A DNA stretch of 42,959 bases from positions 1 through 42,959 of the forward strand of contig JAAUTG010000006.1 of the NCBI GenBank assembly GCA_012031785.1, in the 5' to 3' direction. Numbering within the stretch: the stretch's first letter is position 1; every line of letters starts with the position of its first letter. Source of the stretch: Saprospiraceae bacterium. GTDB lineage: Bacteria; Bacteroidota; Bacteroidia; Chitinophagales; Saprospiraceae. The position numbers were made by a program, and so were the translations under genes. Positions 20,419 to 29,063 of the stretch are shown here, piece by piece. A model generated the notes under the pieces. The model had not been told where the DNA came from. It did no database searches and saw nothing but the letters and a program-made list of their open reading frames with translations.

Positions 20419-22290
20419 CTATAATTGATATTTGAATATTTTACCTCCAAAACCACTAATAAAACCATGAGTGCTACTTGCCATAGAAATCCATGTTGTT
20501 ACATCGCCTCCATTGTCAAACTCCTGTGGCTCAAAATTGTCAAACACCTCAAAGTGTCTGAATACCTCTCCTAGAGATGTAGATGAATGCCCTGTAATAG
20601 CATCAGTAAAGAAAATACCTGTTGTAGCACCGCTAGAAGAAAAATCTAAGAAAGTGCGATTTACTCCTAAATTAGATGAATATCCTATTAAATCTAAGCC
20701 TGTTGTATAGTATAAATCCGAACCAACGACAGAAACTTGTTTTGTTCCTGCATCGCCATTGTAAGGTAAATAAGTAATAGCATTACCATTTAGACTAAAT
20801 CCAATAAATGAACTATGTCCATCGACTTCCTGTCCATAAAATAACGCTTCGGTTGCACTTATTGGCACGATGTCGTTAATAGTATAAAAGAAATATAAAC
20901 TTTCAGGAAAAAAGAAAGTTATATTTACCCACGTAGCACCCCCATCTGTTGTTTTGAATATTGCATCATCGCCATAATTAGTAATCCCTCCAAACCAACC
21001 ATTATTTGAATCGTAAAATGCAATATCGTTAGGTCTATATCCAAATAGCCAAGTAGGGTCTAAAGTAACAGTTTGTTGTACCCAAGTGCTACCTCCATTT
21101 ATTGTTTTTAATATAATTGGTACATTTACGCCCAAATTATTAAAATACCCACAAACCCAACCTTCGTTTGCGCTAGTAAAATGCACCCCCGAATAATTAC
21201 CTACGACTGGCAATGTTGAAGCTGCCCATGTATCGCCTCCGTTTGTTGATTTTAAGAATATAGAATTATCACAAACCGCAAAACTGTTTGACGTGTCTAA
21301 TGCGAATATCTTATTAATATTTTGTGCAGTATTCGATGTTTTCTCTACCCAATGGTAAACCATTATTACGGCATTATTTGAAGTTGCATCAGGAGTAATT
21401 CCATCAGACGCAACGCAATGATAAGAGGCTGCATCAGCATTTTTAATGTTGCCAATTGTAAAAGTATTGCTATTTGTGCCGACTGGCGTAACACCTTTAT
21501 ACCATTGGTAATTAACCGAACTAGAATAAGTACCTGCAACCGCTACCGATAATGTTAAATCTTCTGCATCGTGTTTATTTTGTGTCAAAGGCTGCGTTGT
21601 GAAATAAAGAGGTATTGCAGTTACATTTAAAGCTACACTATTTGAATAAAGCGGTGTTGACGGATATAGTGGATTATTAATAGCGCATCTTATCGTACTG
21701 CCGTCATAAGAGTACGGAGATGTCAAAGTAAGAGTAGTTGCATTTTCGCCAACTATATCAATTCCATTACGCTGCCATTGATAAGTGATATTAGGTGTTC
21801 CACTTGCTGCAATTGTAAATATTGCATCCGAACCATCATCAACCGTTTGCGGTAAAGGCTGTGTAGTTATAGTTAGAATAGCATTAACAGTCAATGAAAC
21901 CGTATCTGTTTGAATACTGGTTATACTATTGGAAACCTCACAATAAATATTGCTCCCATTATAACTATATGGACTTGTTAAATTTAATGTATTAGATGTT
22001 TGTCCAACAATAGGACTGCCATTTCTATACCATTGATACGAAATAGGTGTTAATCCTGTTGCAGTTACAGAAAAATTCGCAACATTTCCATCGTCTACAA
22101 TTTGCGCTATTGGTTGTAGTGTTATTTGCAAAGCTATATTTACATTCAAATTAACCTCATCGGATGTAACGTTACCATACGCATTTGTAATAACACACCG
22201 TATCTTTTTGCCATTATCAGACAACTGCCTATTAAGCAATGATAAATTTGCGCTTGTTTCTCCTACAATATTTTCCCAACCTACTGCCAT
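20419..22290 (-). CDS. Ig-like repeats + BNR/Ycf48-like beta-propeller; spike or receptor-binding candidate
   Basis: Repeated YQWYRNG...; ALFLKSTNGGDTW / KTINGGSTW / KTTDGGATW propeller motifs. Confidence 0.7.
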   Translation of the reverse strand: MAVGWENIVGETSANLSLLNRQLSDNGKKIRCVITNAYGNVTSDEVNLNVNIALQITLQPIAQIVDDGNVANFSVTATGLTPISYQWYRNGSPIVGQTSNTLNLTSPYSYNGSNIYCEVSNSITSIQTDTVSLTVNAILTITTQPLPQTVDDGSDAIFTIAASGTPNITYQWQRNGIDIVGENATTLTLTSPYSYDGSTIRCAINNPLYPSTPLYSNSVALNVTAIPLYFTTQPLTQNKHDAEDLTLSVAVAGTYSSSVNYQWYKGVTPVGTNSNTFTIGNIKNADAASYHCVASDGITPDATSNNAVIMVYHWVEKTSNTAQNINKIFALDTSNSFAVCDNSIFLKSTNGGDTWAASTLPVVGNYSGVHFTSANEGWVCGYFNNLGVNVPIILKTINGGSTWVQQTVTLDPTWLFGYRPNDIAFYDSNNGWFGGITNYGDDAIFKTTDGGATWVNITFFFPESLYFFYTINDIVPISATEALFYGQEVDGHSSFIGFSLNGNAITYLPYNGDAGTKQVSVVGSDLYYTTGLDLIGYSSNLGVNRTFLDFSSSGATTGIFFTDAITGHSSTSLGEVFRHFEVFDNFEPQEFDNGGDVTTWISMASSTHGFISGFGGKIFKYQL

Positions 22291-22308
22291 GATTAAATTG
22301 TTAAATTG

Positions 22309-23416
22309 TTAAATTAGTTCTTGCCATTGATAAGACAAAGGTTCTGTTCCACTCGCTATAACACTAAAGTTAGCGTCTTGCGTTTCATATATTGTTACAC
22401 CGATAGGTTGTTGTATTATTGAAGGTGGTGCATTATCATCAAAATCTAACAAAGAAACAACATTGATACGAGAAAAGAAATTATATATATTATTATTCGT
22501 ATTAGCCTTTATGGTAACTTTTGCAAATCCCATATTTGTAAGCTCAATAGCCAAATCTTCTCTAGTTATACCGCCAACTCCTACTGTATATGTTTGTATA
22601 ACTCCGTTTACTGTTATATTAAATTCTGTACCTTGTGCATACGTTGCAGAATATGGAATTGTGAATTTATAGTTATTATATACTCGATTTACCCTATTGA
22701 ATAAGTTCAAATGCTTCGGCTCTGTTGATAAATTGGATATTTTCATTTGGAACTCGATAATATGAGGGTCTGGCTTACATACTATCGGAGGCATTTGTAA
22801 TTCGGGCTTTGGCAAAGGAGCTAAATCGAACGCATTAATAGGCTCGACTGGCTTCATTTCATCACACATCGGTTTATCTTTTGAATTATCTGTCGGCATT
22901 AGTTCGTCCAACAATTCCGCTACAATAGGCACTGTTTTGTCTTTGTAGTTTGTGTGCATCTTTGCAATTTCCGTCTTTGTATTGTATTTATCCAAATCAA
23001 AATAAAGTCTAACCTCTGTATTTGGCTCTACTCTATATTTCAAAGTATTCAATCCATCAAAAACAACGTGAGGTATTGAAACATTATCAATAACAGACGC
23101 TATTTGGTCGCTCATTAATCGAGGTGTCAAAAGAACATTGCTTTCGTTACCTTGAATACCTCTGAACAATATAGTAAATTGCGATTCTAACTGCAATTCA
23201 TTAATAGAGGATATACTAATACATTTCAAAGAGTAATTTTCACTACTTAATCCTTTGTTAAATTCGTGCACAGATAAACCAAATGTTCTTACTTCTAATT
23301 CGGGATCACTATATAAATTAGTGATTTTGAAAAAATAAAATATCCTTACTCTCGGTTAAAGATTTGTTTTTTACAACTACTTGCTGTGTTATTATATTTC
23401 GTTTTAGCTCCTTCAT
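22309..23416 (-). CDS. Capsid-like paralog C with C-terminal partial Ig-like domain
   Basis: After a one-base correction in A6 (23330-23335) the protein starts MKELKRNIITQQVVVKNKSLTESKDILFF; EFNKGLSSENYSLK and TPRLMSDQIAS...YRVEPNTEVRLYFDLDK parallel paralog B. Confidence 0.55.
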
Positions 23417-23460
23417 GTAATGCTACATTATTTGAATTGTAAAAATACATCTTTAAATTG

Positions 23461-24225
23461 TTATTTCAAATTGTCGAACTTCATAATATAATCGGACATT
23501 TGCTTAATTCTATTTCGATTACCTTTGGTATCGGCATTATAAAAAACATTTGAAAAAACGTTAATCAATTCAATTCTCGGATAACCTAATCCCAAATATA
23601 TACGTGCTGCATTTAGGTCAGCTTCAACCTCGTCAGAGGCGTTTCTATTTTGATATACGTGCGAAAACTCATGTAACAATATGCCCATTCTGCCTGGTAT
23701 CGTATATCGTTTAAATGTACTTCTTGAAACTTCAATAATTCCATTTATTACATTTATTCGTGCAGGTGTTGATAAATGTCTACCATTATTATCAATAATA
23801 TCATCCAAATATTTAATTACAAATTTACCATTATCCGAAACATACGTTCCTGAACTTAAATATCCTGCCTTTAAAGAAAACTCTTGCGCTAATTTTACGA
23901 ATGATACAACATCAGGATTCTGCAATCCAATTACGTTTAAATTAGTTTTAAGTGGCAATGTTTTTTTTGAAACAACCCTTATTCCTTCTGAACTTTTGCT
24001 CTTTGAATTGATATTATATATTTCAAATCGCACCTTTCGAGGGCTTTGTGGCATTTTAATTAAAAACTCCTCTAGCCCTTTTACCGTATTCCAACGCTTT
24101 GTGTAAACTGCAAAATCTTTAGAATCATCTTTTGCAATGATACCAACTTTTATAGGCTTTTTTGTTTTAATTACCAATTTATATTCTAATGGTAAATGTA
24201 GCGGACTGTGCGAAAATGTTATCAT
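23461..24225 (-). CDS. Zinc metalloprotease-like protein (HEFSH...EVEAD)
   Basis: MGILLHEFSHVYQNRNASDEVEADLNAARIYLGLG: HExxH plus downstream E. Confidence 0.65.
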   Translation of the reverse strand: MITFSHSPLHLPLEYKLVIKTKKPIKVGIIAKDDSKDFAVYTKRWNTVKGLEEFLIKMPQSPRKVRFEIYNINSKSKSSEGIRVVSKKTLPLKTNLNVIGLQNPDVVSFVKLAQEFSLKAGYLSSGTYVSDNGKFVIKYLDDIIDNNGRHLSTPARINVINGIIEVSRSTFKRYTIPGRMGILLHEFSHVYQNRNASDEVEADLNAARIYLGLGYPRIELINVFSNVFYNADTKGNRNRIKQMSDYIMKFDNLK

Positions 24226-24248
24226 AATTTTTGTGTATTTTTATATAA

Positions 24249-24280
24249 AAAAAGCGATTAAAATTATCTAATCGCTTTTT
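24249..24280 (-). terminator. Bidirectional-looking intrinsic terminator
   Basis: Perfect 12-bp inverted repeat AAAAAGCGATTA / TAATCGCTTTTT with 8-nt loop. Confidence 0.85.
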
Positions 24281-24298
24281 CAACTTAGTGCATTTTAA

Positions 24299-24535
24299 TT
24301 ATATGCGAGAACCTTTTGCATCAGTTCTTTTTACGTGATATTCTTTATAAGTTTTACCACTAGCACTTTTTCTTTTACCCACAGGTTTTGCTTTTTTCTT
24401 ATAATCTCTTATAAGCTCGTCTTTTGTAACGCCCATTGAAGTAAGTAATTTTAACCTAGCCATTGGCGTTGTTTTAATTATATTTTTGAGAATAGCTTGT
24501 TCTGATAATGCCTTTTTAGTTACTTTAGTTTTCAT
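24299..24535 (-). CDS. Small basic protein
   Basis: K/R-rich, KSASGKTYKEYHVKR. Confidence 0.5.
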   Translation of the reverse strand: MKTKVTKKALSEQAILKNIIKTTPMARLKLLTSMGVTKDELIRDYKKKAKPVGKRKSASGKTYKEYHVKRTDAKGSRI

Positions 24536-24549
24536 TTTTTTACTTTTTT

Positions 24550-24747
24550 TTATACAGGTTGTTTTGCTTTAAATATCTTTACAGCTACAAATGCACCGAT
24601 TAAACCAACCGTTGACGCAATTGCAATGTTTTTCCAATCTATATCTATTTTTGTTCTAGTATAAATTGCAGTACCAATTACACTTGCAGAAACAGCCACA
24701 GCCAAAGAGGTTAAAGCAACTCCTGCAATTTTTAAATTTGGATTCAT
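24550..24747 (-). CDS. Two-TM small protein
   Basis: MNPNLKIAGVALTSLAVAVSASVIGTAIY...IAIASTVGLIGAFVAVKIF. Confidence 0.55.
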   Translation of the reverse strand: MNPNLKIAGVALTSLAVAVSASVIGTAIYTRTKIDIDWKNIAIASTVGLIGAFVAVKIFKAKQPV

Positions 24748-24830
24748 AGTATATTTTTTTAAGGTAATTTTTGCAAATAGAATCAATCACTTAACTCTAC
24801 TTGCGATATTTACGATTATTTATTTCTTTT

Positions 24831-25094
24831 TCATAAAGAAATAAATCCCACTCCGATACCGATAATTAAGGTTGCGCCCAATCCGTAAGCTATCATAGGT
24901 TTCATGCCTAAAATAGTGTCAGAATCCATACTTAAAGGAGCGACAGGTTCAGATGCTATTGGTTGAACAACAGGCTGCGGTTTTGGCTTTTGTTGCAACT
25001 TCTTATTTACAGCACTTATACCCTTTTTTGCAACATTTTTAAGTAGCTTTTTGAAAGCACCGTTTGCATTTGCATTTTCATTTTCAAAACTCAT
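24831..25094 (-). CDS. Small protein: NANANG + amphipathic basic helix + C-terminal TM
   Basis: MSFENENANANGAFKKLLKNVAKKG...MIAYGLGATLIIGIGVGFISL. Confidence 0.55.
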   Translation of the reverse strand: MSFENENANANGAFKKLLKNVAKKGISAVNKKLQQKPKPQPVVQPIASEPVAPLSMDSDTILGMKPMIAYGLGATLIIGIGVGFISL

Positions 25095-25159
25095 AGCGTC
25101 TGAATTTTAATTGTTTGTTTATACTTTGTTTTTTTGTAATTCTTTGTTGTTAGCCCATG

Positions 25160-25324
25160 TTACAAAATCCATTTTTGACGAGTTCGTGGACTACTGTTTA
25201 ACTCTGAAAACTCTTGTTTCAATTCGTGAATCCATTCAGTAAAATTTATACCTTGTTGATACTCATCAGAATTTTGGTACAACTGGTTAATACTTAGAAA
25301 ACGAGAATCTAAAGACTTATTCAT
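25160..25324 (-). CDS. 54-aa small protein
   Basis: MNKSLDSRFLSINQLYQNSDEYQQGINFTEWIHELKQEFSELNSS...; below track cutoff. Confidence 0.4.
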   Translation of the reverse strand: MNKSLDSRFLSINQLYQNSDEYQQGINFTEWIHELKQEFSELNSSPRTRQKWIL

Positions 25325-25330
25325 AATATT

Positions 25331-25663
25331 TTATTTATTTTGTTTAATATCATTTTGCTTTGAAACAATTTTGCTATATGCAAAACCTCCAACGCTACCT
25401 ACTGAAACACCTATTATAGCAGAACCTAATATGTTTTTCTTAAAATACATAGCCATACCTGCAAATATTACAGCTCCGATTATACCGCCTCTAACTATAA
25501 ACGTATTTTTTTTTACAAGATTAATACCAAAGCCTCCGCTTCTTAAATTATTAATCTTGTCAATAAGTTTACGGTTGACACTCCCTTTAGGTGCTTTGTA
25601 AGAAGCTACTATTTGAGCGTCTTCGATATTGTTAGCGTCTGCAAAATATAATGAACCGTACAT
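25331..25663 (-). CDS. Two-TM small protein
   Basis: GGIIGAVIFAGMAMYF and GSAIIGVSVGSVGGFAY. Confidence 0.5.
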   Translation of the reverse strand: MYGSLYFADANNIEDAQIVASYKAPKGSVNRKLIDKINNLRSGGFGINLVKKNTFIVRGGIIGAVIFAGMAMYFKKNILGSAIIGVSVGSVGGFAYSKIVSKQNDIKQNK

Positions 25664-25683
25664 ACTTTAATAAAATATAAATG

Positions 25684-26295
25684 TTATTCAATGTCAAAAT
25701 CGCTATTATCGCCATTTACAGGTGCATTGCTCATGTTCGACATTGGTAAGCTACTATCCATATATGCCGACTTTCTCAATTTAACAATATAGATTATAAG
25801 ACCTGTGATTATACTTGCAGCAGCAACTCCTATAATCATAAATTTCATATTATTGCTAAGTCCCTTTTTGCCCTTCTCCATCTTGCTTTCAGCAATGCTA
25901 ATCCTTTTATTAAGTTCTTTAGGCAAAATGCCCGAACCGTCAGATGCAACACTAACGATTGATGTCGATAACAGCGAATCATCGGAAACGGACAATGTTT
26001 TACCTTCGGCATTTGAAACTAATTGTTTGTTCGTTTTATAAATAAGCCCTTTCAAAGTCTTTACGAAATTAGGGTTTTGCTTAATAAGCATTAGGCAAAG
26101 CTCCGTAATCCTTTGATTGTTGTCGTTGTGCGTAGCGTTTATTCCTTCATTCCTAAGCAATATAACCACTTCCCTTTTATTGGTTACGATAACACGAGCC
26201 AACTCGTCTATGACTATTTCATTCATCATAAACTTATCTTTAAAAGCAGATGCCGACTTAAAATTGTCAAAAAAATCGTGTTGTGCGTATATCAT
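25684..26295 (-). CDS. Single-TM protein with SNAEG and VASDG motifs
   Basis: FMIIGVAAASIITGLIIYIVKLRK TM. Confidence 0.5.
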   Translation of the reverse strand: MIYAQHDFFDNFKSASAFKDKFMMNEIVIDELARVIVTNKREVVILLRNEGINATHNDNNQRITELCLMLIKQNPNFVKTLKGLIYKTNKQLVSNAEGKTLSVSDDSLLSTSIVSVASDGSGILPKELNKRISIAESKMEKGKKGLSNNMKFMIIGVAAASIITGLIIYIVKLRKSAYMDSSLPMSNMSNAPVNGDNSDFDIE

Positions 26296-26323
26296 GGTTG
26301 TTTATTTTTTTTAAAAAAGAAAT

Positions 26324-26890
26324 CTAAGCTCTTTTAGCACTTGTAGCATTAGATACTATTAATGCCAACAATAACATACTTGTCATTATTGCTCCACTAA
26401 TAATAAGTGTTTGTGTAAGGCTTTTTTTGTCGCCATCAGCATACATTACACTTTTACTTCCATCAGACGCTAAAGCAGCAACTCCTAATGCAGCAGCAGT
26501 ACAGCCTCCGCAATTCTCATACTCCCCATTTGCGGAACTTTTAGTCGGAACTTTCGATTCTTCTTTTACATTGATATTAATAGGCTTTGAAGCTTTGAAC
26601 TTTTCGTAGCTATCAATAATCAATCTAGCGTCAGGGTGTATTTTTGTTAATTCAGAAATGCCGTCTTTTCCGTTCTTATTAACATAGTCGTCAAGCATAG
26701 AATAAAGCTCTTTTGGGCTATTTGGAATTTTGGCATATCCCGAATGATGAAGCACTCCGATAGCTTTTTTAGGGCTTCTGTGCGCAATCGTAAGTAGGAA
26801 ACCGTCCATTTTCATAGAATTTAATTTTTTTATGTGTGTTAAATAACAAAAAAGGACAGAGCAAAAGCCCTGCCCTTTTTTATATTTCAA
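26324..26890 (-). CDS. Single-TM protein with SSANG, LASDG and MYADG motifs (likely start at internal MKMDGFLL)
   Basis: TLIISGAIMTSMLLLALIV TM preceded by YADGDKKS. Confidence 0.5.
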   Translation of the reverse strand: MKYKKGQGFCSVLFCYLTHIKKLNSMKMDGFLLTIAHRSPKKAIGVLHHSGYAKIPNSPKELYSMLDDYVNKNGKDGISELTKIHPDARLIIDSYEKFKASKPININVKEESKVPTKSSANGEYENCGGCTAAALGVAALASDGSKSVMYADGDKKSLTQTLIISGAIMTSMLLLALIVSNATSAKRA

Positions 26891-26911
26891 AACGGCATTA
26901 ACCGCATTGTA

Positions 26912-27736
26912 CTATCGTTTAGCTCTTAAAGCTAGATTTGTACGTGGACTACCGTATTTGGTAACAGCTTGTTTACCTGCCAAAGTACGGAACTGATTGA
27001 TTTTTACTTTTGGATATAAGTAAACTTTAACAGTTGTTGCAGGGTAAATTTTACCTAATTTCAAACTTGTAAATGAGTTTACAAGGAAATCATACCAAAT
27101 GTCGGTTTGTGTTTGTTGGTATTGGTAACTGTCAATACGTGGAATGAATTGACGAGTTACAGCGTTACCGTTAGGGTCTTTTGTGTTGATAGACACAGTT
27201 TCTTGAACTTGTGCTTGATTGTGAGTAGCGTTTGATCCAATACCAACAAGCGAAGTTTGACCTACCGAGAACACATTGCCCGAAGCAATCCACGCCAAAA
27301 ATTCAGTATAAGAAATACCGTTAAGGTTGTAACTCCATGTTACATTGGCAGTTGTCGATGGGTTCATTTGGCGTGTTAATGCAGCAAGAACTTCAACGTC
27401 AACAGCTTCGGTAGCTGTGTGAGTGTTTTGAATCGTAATGATATACGGTTGGCTTTCTTGTGAAGAAGATTTTTTAACTGGTTTACGAGCCATACGTCTT
27501 GATTTTCCGCCACGAGCGTTCATCATTTCGTCTCCAAAAGCATAATCATAGTCGCCATCAGCGTCATAGTCGCCATCAGCGTCATAGTCGCCATCAGCGT
27601 CATAATCATCAGCACCTTCATAGTCGCCATCAGCGTCTACATCTCCGAATGCGTTACCCCATCCATCGCCATCGGCACTATGGAAAAATTCATTTGCTTG
27701 TGAAGCAGCAGAATTAAAAAAGTTTTGTTTGTACAT
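26912..27736 (-). CDS. Candidate major capsid-like paralog A with acidic ADG-repeat pro-region and NARG junction
   Basis: PRIDSYQ motif shared with paralogs B and C; beta-rich C-terminal ~190 aa; HSADG...DADGDY repeats...MMNARGGKSRR. Confidence 0.5.
   Translation of the reverse strand: MYKQNFFNSAASQANEFFHSADGDGWGNAFGDVDADGDYEGADDYDADGDYDADGDYDADGDYDYAFGDEMMNARGGKSRRMARKPVKKSSSQESQPYIITIQNTHTATEAVDVEVLAALTRQMNPSTTANVTWSYNLNGISYTEFLAWIASGNVFSVGQTSLVGIGSNATHNQAQVQETVSINTKDPNGNAVTRQFIPRIDSYQYQQTQTDIWYDFLVNSFTSLKLGKIYPATTVKVYLYPKVKINQFRTLAGKQAVTKYGSPRTNLALRAKR
27547..27620. repeat. 18-bp tandem repeat encoding DYDADG / DADGDY
   Basis: catagtcgccatcagcgt repeated 3 times plus diverged copies. Confidence 0.85.
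27607..27653. repeat. 47-bp exact direct repeat, copy 2 (copy 1 at 17529-17575)
   Basis: Identical sequence in a different gene. Confidence 0.9.
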
Positions 27737-27774
27737 AAAATTGGTTTTTAGAATTTAAAAAAATGTTTGTTTGC

Positions 27775-27942
27775 TTATTCTTCGCCTTCTGCCTTTGCAA
27801 CTTTTACACCTAGTTTAGACACTTTAGGTATAATCAATAAATGAGCAGCAGTTGTACCAACAACCACCGCAACAACGGTAAGGATGAACGCAGGAAGATG
27901 TTCTCCTATAATTTTACCGAATCCCTTTTTCTCGTTAGCCAT
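27775..27942 (-). CDS. 55-aa single-TM protein
   Basis: MANEKKGFGKIIGEHLPAFILTVVAVVVGTTAAHLLIIPKVSKLGVKVAKAEGEE*. Confidence 0.5.
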   Translation of the reverse strand: MANEKKGFGKIIGEHLPAFILTVVAVVVGTTAAHLLIIPKVSKLGVKVAKAEGEE

Positions 27943-28125
27943 AATTTTAATAATTAATTGTTTTAATAATTTTCACGCTTTACCAAAAGCGATAACAAAG
28001 CCCTAATTTACTATAACGTTCTATATTTTATGTTCTTAGGCGTTTACCTCTTTTGAAAACTTATAGTTAAGTAAAATATTTACAAATAGTTAATGTTTAT
28101 AAATGGTTTAGAAATGAAAAATTAT

Positions 28126-28133
28126 TATATTTG
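28126..28133 (+). promoter_or_regulatory. -7 box TATATTTG upstream of recT
   Basis: TAnnTTTG match about 36 bp before the ATG. Confidence 0.55.
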
Positions 28134-28169
28134 TAGTATTATTAATTTTAATTAAAAACGCTAAAACCA

Positions 28170-29039
28170 ATGAGTAATTTGCAACAATCAGCAACGAACA
28201 ATCCACCGCCAACGATTACAATAAAAAATCTAATGAGCGGAGATAGTGTAAAGAATAAATTTGAGGAAATATTAGGCAAAAATGCAAATGCTTTTATTTC
28301 ATCTGTAACCACACTGGCGACAACAACTTCTCTAAGAGATTGCGACCCAATGAGCGTATTAACTTGCGCTATTACGGCAGCTACTTTGAACTTGCAAGTA
28401 AATCAAACGCTCGGACAAGCATATATTATACCTTATAAAGGCAAAAACGGCTTGGTTGCACAATTTCAATTAGGATGGAAAGGTTATTTAGCATTAGCTA
28501 TGCGGACAGGTCAGTTTAAGAGAATTAACGTATCGCCTGTTTATGAAGGGCAGTTTAAGAATCACGACATTGTTACTGGCGATATGGACTTTACTGGCGA
28601 AAAGAAAAGCGATAAGGTTGTCGGATATGTATCTTTTTTCAGACTTCAAAACGATTTTGAAAAAACTCTATACATGACAGTTGAAGAAGTTAGAAAACAT
28701 GGCGAAAAATACTCAAAGTCATTTAGTTTTCAAGGTTCGGTTTGGGCTACAAATTTTGACGCAATGGCTCAAAAAACTGTTTTGAAATTATTGCTAAGTC
28801 GGTATGCGCCACTATCGGTAGAATTGCAAACAGCAGTTTTGGCAGACCAATCGGTAATTAAACCTACCTCCGATGATAGCTTAGACTTTTCAAGTTATGA
28901 ATACGTTGACAATTCAGATGACAATTTTAAACCTGTCGATAAAAACTTTGACGCTACACCAACGCAAAAGAGCGACTTAAAGCCCGACAAATCATTTGAA
29001 AACGAAGCACCGAAACCTGCAAATGGGAAATTAATGTAA
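28170..29039 (+). CDS. recT: RecT-family single-strand annealing protein
   Basis: CDPMSVLTCAITAATLNLQVNQTLGQAYIIPYKGKNGLVAQFQLGWKGYLALAMRTGQ is characteristic. Confidence 0.92.
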   Translation: MSNLQQSATNNPPPTITIKNLMSGDSVKNKFEEILGKNANAFISSVTTLATTTSLRDCDPMSVLTCAITAATLNLQVNQTLGQAYIIPYKGKNGLVAQFQLGWKGYLALAMRTGQFKRINVSPVYEGQFKNHDIVTGDMDFTGEKKSDKVVGYVSFFRLQNDFEKTLYMTVEEVRKHGEKYSKSFSFQGSVWATNFDAMAQKTVLKLLLSRYAPLSVELQTAVLADQSVIKPTSDDSLDFSSYEYVDNSDDNFKPVDKNFDATPTQKSDLKPDKSFENEAPKPANGKLM

Positions 29040-29063
29040 ATAGTGGAATATTATAAAAGGAGT

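Noticed and set aside
23461-24225. Treating the HExxH protein as a definite maturation protease
   Set aside because: Position and active-site motif are suggestive only; nothing in the sequence links it to AxG cleavage, so it is reported as inference.
27547-27660. Short regular repeats resembling a CRISPR-like array
   Set aside because: 18-bp units are contiguous without unique spacers and are in frame with a protein-coding repeat.
27499-27717. Plus-strand ORF with RHQRHS repeats
   Set aside because: Antisense of the DADGDY-coding repeat; composition artefact of an open opposite frame.
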